Assembly: GCA_028023455.1 (NCBI GenBank)
Contig: JAQFVV010006216.1
Coordinates: 2,806,877-2,870,876, forward strand
Length of the DNA stretch: 64,000 nucleotides
Direction: 5' to 3'
Origin: Epiperipatus broadwayi
Taxonomy: Eukaryota; Onychophora; Udeonychophora; Euonychophora; Peripatidae
Position numbers and translations under genes: made by a program
Shown here: positions 60,741 through 64,000 of the stretch, piece after piece
Position numbering within the stretch: position 1 is the first letter of the stretch
Layout of the letters: every line of letters begins with the position of its first letter
Notes under the pieces: model-generated
Seen by the model: the letters and a program-made list of their open reading frames with translations, nothing else
What the model was told of the DNA's origin: nothing
The model's database searches: none

Positions 60741-61110
60741 TGTTTGTTTTCCTGAAGGTTTGTGATAATGATATTTTAGCTGTGATAATATGTTGGAATA
60801 TTTCCATCAGCTACCATAGAATGTTAAATTATTGTACATGTATAAAATGTGACAACCAGAGTAGAAAAAAATCAAAAATATTAAAAACTAATAATATTTT
60901 GCCAAGTGCTTTCAATACCAAGTAACAGAATCATGGTAACATATTGGAATGGACCCAATATATCACCATTATTTCTGGTACTCAGTACTGAAAGCACTTG
61001 GCAAAATAGCATGTGTTTAATATTTTTGAATTTTTTCTACTCTGGTTGTTACATTTTATACATTTACAATAATTTAAATTTGACAGAGTTATTCATTAAA
61101 TGTTAAGAGT
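60741..61110 (-). mobile_element. PLE 5' end interrupted by a fold-back element
   Basis: 60741-60825 and about 61081-61130 match the 5' end of PLE copy A (19110-19215). The two halves are separated by the inverted repeat at 60826-61080. Confidence 0.65.
60826..61080. repeat. Fold-back (MITE-like) inverted repeat
   Basis: Two arms of about 90 bp (CAACCAGAGTAGAAAAAA... and its reverse complement ending near 61065) surround a spacer of about 60 bp. The arms also share TTGCCAAGTGCTTTC. GTTA/AAATGTTA around it may be a target duplication. No coding capacity. Confidence 0.8.
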
Positions 61111-63200
61111 CTAGAAAATTTAAACTTTATTTAATTTTTTCCAAATATAAACAATTGTTAGTAATAACATACAAAGACAACATGGTTTAGTAGATTATAC
61201 GTTTTGAGTGATATTATTTCCCACTCTTTTTCAGGTGTTGCTGACCTGACTAATAACAATGCTAGCATAGGAATCAAACTTATACCTTTAGATTCTTGAA
61301 TATCAAATTTTAAGGCAACACTCTAATAAAGTGAGGTATTCTGCCAAAGGCAAGTCAGTAGAAATATATACTTATTCATGAGGATCAATTGCCATCATTT
61401 AAGCAGCTTCCTTGATTTTCTATGTACCTTTTCATCTCTATTCAATATTTTTGTATTTTTCCATTTGAACATATGTTTTACACACATGGTTTGCTATTGT
61501 AGAAACATCTGTTTATTTCTAATCATTACTTTGTGTTCGTTCAATCACTTTTCAGCAAGGTGTCTTTCGCCAATATACTTCCTTTAACATTGGTATTTCA
61601 TAGATGGTAGATGTAGTTTTTCAGCAATTCTAGTTTAGGCTTTGTAGATGTCAGAATTCCTTGAAGTGTGGAATAGCTTTGAAAAGCTGTTCTGATTGAT
61701 TTCAGATTTTCTTTAATTTGTCTGCTATATATGAATACACAAGTTGTTTTTCTGTTTTTACTGTCTATTAAAGGTTTTGTTAATGCCAACTGATGGATAA
61801 CAATTCTTCATGAGAGTTTGATCTATGTAGATCTTTTCCCCCCAAATTATTAGTTTCCAAATAAACTTCCATTATTTTGTTCCATAGCAATAGAATGTCT
61901 GTAACCATGTGGGCATACAGCAATGTATCATCAACACAATAAAGTCAAACTTTAGGTGGAAGTGGGGTAATGTTTATGGCTGTGGTTTCAAATACTGCCA
62001 TGTAAATGTTGTTGGAAAAAACTGAATTGTAGTGAAACAAAATTGTTATGCAGAATGTTAATAGATCCATTATAATATTAGAAGATAGAGTTGTTCTGAT
62101 TTAATCTATTATCACATAACTTTTTCTTATAATGCTTCATCACATGGTCTATTTATAAATAAACTTTCCATATTAAAGCTTAGTAATGTGTCAGTTCTTT
62201 CAATTTCCACATTATTGATTAATTCCACAAAGTGCTTAGAATCCCTGATGAAGAATTGTTTTGTATGCTAAAGGACTAAGAATTTTGATAAGTTATGACA
62301 TGGTAAATTTCTAGAACTAATAGTAGGTCTTTGTCATTGTGGATTTTAGGTAGCCCATAAAAATGAGAAATTTTGCTGAAATACAATGTTAATTTTCTTT
62401 TTTAATGTTTGAATCTTTCTGTACTTCAAATTAGATTTTTTGCCATTTTTTGTATTAGCCTGCTATAACAAGTTCTTGTATTTTGTTGTTGTAATCAATT
62501 ATATCCATTACACTCTGTTTGTCAGCAGAAAGAATAATTATAGATGCATCTCGTTTGAGATTTAATAGCTTTTCTCTCATCACAAAAAATGTTTGATTTC
62601 TGTTTTTGATGTCTCTCAGGTATTCTTTTTAACTCCATAATTCTGCCTCTTCTAGAGGCAATTTTAAGTGATTCCCTCAGTGCCTGCCAGTATATATAAT
62701 GGACATATGGTATAATTGCAAATTTTAAACCTTTTTCCAAGAATAGATAATTCAGCATCTGTAACATGTTTAGAGCTAAGATTTTTAACTGATGAAGTTG
62801 ATAAATTGTTTGGTACAGTATGGTTTTTGATATGCCCATATAGATTTACATATTTTTGACATTCTTTTATTTTTGCAGATAATTTAAAATATGATCTTCT
62901 CACAGATTGACAAACTCTTGTGAAGTCTTCATCAATAAGTTTATTTCTTAAAAAACATCTCACATTTCTAACAGAACACAGTTTGATACTTGAAAAACCT
63001 TTGAGCATTTAGTCTTTCTTTTAATAGTACCCCATTTTCTTTTTGAATAAATGATTTTCTTCTTTGGCCAGTTTTAGACAATTTTTCATAATGTCTAAAG
63101 TTTATAACATCAGATCCATACCAAGTACTTACTATTTTCCAGAAAATTTGTGATGATGGCACTTTAGATGTTGGGTTATTTCCATCAACTATCATTAAAT
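61111..63200 (-). pseudogene. Penelope-like element, copy C
   Basis: From right to left: an N-terminal segment (63210-62522; ORFs in three frames), then stretches matching the P-DKG and LYGLPKIHK blocks in decayed form near 62500-62350, a motif B relic, the thumb, and 61789-61598 with FQSYSTLQGILTSTKPKLELLKN followed by a GIY-YIG relic (IYEIP, about 61610-61490). Its 3' region (61340-61111) has relics of the tRNA-like module and the hammerhead-like motif. More decayed than copy A. Confidence 0.8.
61248..61346 (-). other. Decayed tRNA-like module of PLE copy C
   Basis: Aligns with 16609-16700, but the A box is lost (CCTCACTTTATTAGAG). The neighbouring hammerhead-like motif reads CTGAAAA and AAAA at the core positions. 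Confidence 0.4.
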
Positions 63201-63660
63201 GTTGCAACATTTAACAATAAAACAGGTTATTACTATAAAAAGATTTATTGATGTTAAGTACTTTTGATTCATCCAGGTATCATAATCATAACAGAATAAA
63301 GAGAGATCCATAAACAATTTCGAATATGAATATCGTGGGGATCAAAATGAAATACTGAGAAAATTTGCCTGTTAATAAAAGGGGGGGGGGGCTATAGATG
63401 CCATTTTTTAGACAGCAGAATTCCTTTTTATTGATGGTACTGGCATCCCTGGTAATTGATAAAGCCACCTTAATCTTTCACTTTCTATCATTGTGCTCTG
63501 AAAAAATAACATCGGTTGTGAAAAGATTGAAACAATGGCAGAGATCAGCTCATGGTCTAGGCAGAATAATTGGTATTTTTCTTAGCATGTTTGTACATGT
63601 AACTATGTTGAGCGAGTCTTATAGCCAAGTTAGTGTAGGTTTTCCTGTAATATGCCTTCA
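63201..63660. other. Sequence between two PLE copies, unassigned
   Basis: This does not match PLE sequence seen elsewhere here. It includes a G homopolymer of about 10 at 63381. A 100-codon plus ORF (63398-63700) runs into PLE sequence and has no recognisable domain. Confidence 0.4.
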
Positions 63661-64000
63661 AGTACTGTTAGTAATAATACACAAAGATAATTCAGCTTAG
63701 TAGATTACACATTTTGAGTGATTCTCCTTCAAGTGTTACTATCCTGGCCAGTGACAATGCTAGCATAGAAGTTGAATTTACACATTTATATTCTTGAATA
63801 TCGAATTTTAAGGCAATGCTTTATCCAATTGAACTATTCTGTCAAAGATAGTAGTTATTAGACATTTCATATATTTGTCTGAGGGTGAGTTAAAATCCTA
63901 ATTCCTCCATTTTTGTTTTTTTAAATATTTTATCATAAGAGCAAGATTAATTAGAGGCTTTCGGACATTATGTGTTACCATATTGAGTTGACTTATTAGA
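63661..64000 (-). mobile_element. PLE copy D, 3' end (continues beyond window)
   Basis: 63661-63900 matches the PLE 3' region of copies A and B, and 63936-64000 matches 16796-16868, the C-terminal coding end. The hammerhead-like motif at about 63706-63735 is decayed (CTTGAAGGA, CAAAA). Confidence 0.75.
63752..63844 (-). other. tRNA-like module of PLE copy D
   Basis: Starts TGACAG and ends TTGTCA, so the closing stem is intact, like copy A. The A box is partly changed (TAGTTCAATTGGATAAAG). 93 nt. Confidence 0.5.

Overview
This window is AT-rich DNA from an animal genome, most likely an invertebrate. I could not recognise a single host gene. Almost everything that can be named is a mobile element or its debris: LINEs (APE-type non-LTR elements), Gypsy-type LTR elements, Penelope-like elements (PLEs), Merlin DNA transposons, tRNA-related short repeats and long trinucleotide microsatellites. 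The mixture of PLE, Merlin, Gypsy and LINE elements is typical of metazoans. I cannot name the species or phylum from the sequence alone.

Layout. 1-2.2 kb: minus-strand LINE with a zinc-knuckle ORF1 and the start of an endonuclease ORF2, abutting a 211-bp ATT/AAT array. 3.6 kb: compound ACT/AAT array. 4.9-6.5 kb: 5'-truncated LINE with a YADD reverse transcriptase and an ATT/ATC tail. 6.5-20.5 kb: a block of PLE sequence split by a 9.9-kb minus-strand Gypsy element, with TG...CA ends and ATTT target duplications. The Gypsy element itself seems to hold a plus-strand LTR. 23.1-24.0 kb: minus-strand Merlin transposase remnant. 24.6-26.1 kb and 33.3-34.6 kb: plus-strand gag-like remnants. 27.4-29.7 kb and 35.2-41.0 kb: two copies of a long LTR-like repeat. 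The second copy is split by a 2.8-kb array of ~405-bp units. 42.3 kb: tRNA-Gly-like SINE head. 42.8-43.3 kb: Merlin fragment on plus. 44.8-50.7 kb: a complete LTR element with two 2.15-kb LTRs and only ~1.6 kb of coding-poor interior. 57.9-59.2 kb: array of ~437-bp units. 60.7-64.0 kb: more PLE copies, one split by a fold-back element.

The main result is a set of hammerhead self-cleaving ribozyme motifs, found by reading conserved core residues and helices by eye. Three unrelated repeat families carry type I hammerheads with very short helix III, about one per repeat unit. The ~405-bp family (36.9-39.7 kb) has seven identical 44-nt motifs with all core residues intact. The ~437-bp family (57.9-59.2 kb) has four motifs, one of them intact. 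The ~470-bp family (44.5-44.8 and 50.7-51.9 kb) has decayed ones. This is the architecture of animal retrozymes, small tandem repeats that can yield circular RNAs. In addition, the 3' regions of the PLE copies carry a hammerhead-like motif 19 nt downstream of a tRNA-like module. PLEs are the proposed partner for mobilising animal retrozymes, so this window may hold both non-autonomous ribozyme repeats and relics of candidate helper elements. All ribozyme calls are structure readings without folding or cleavage data.
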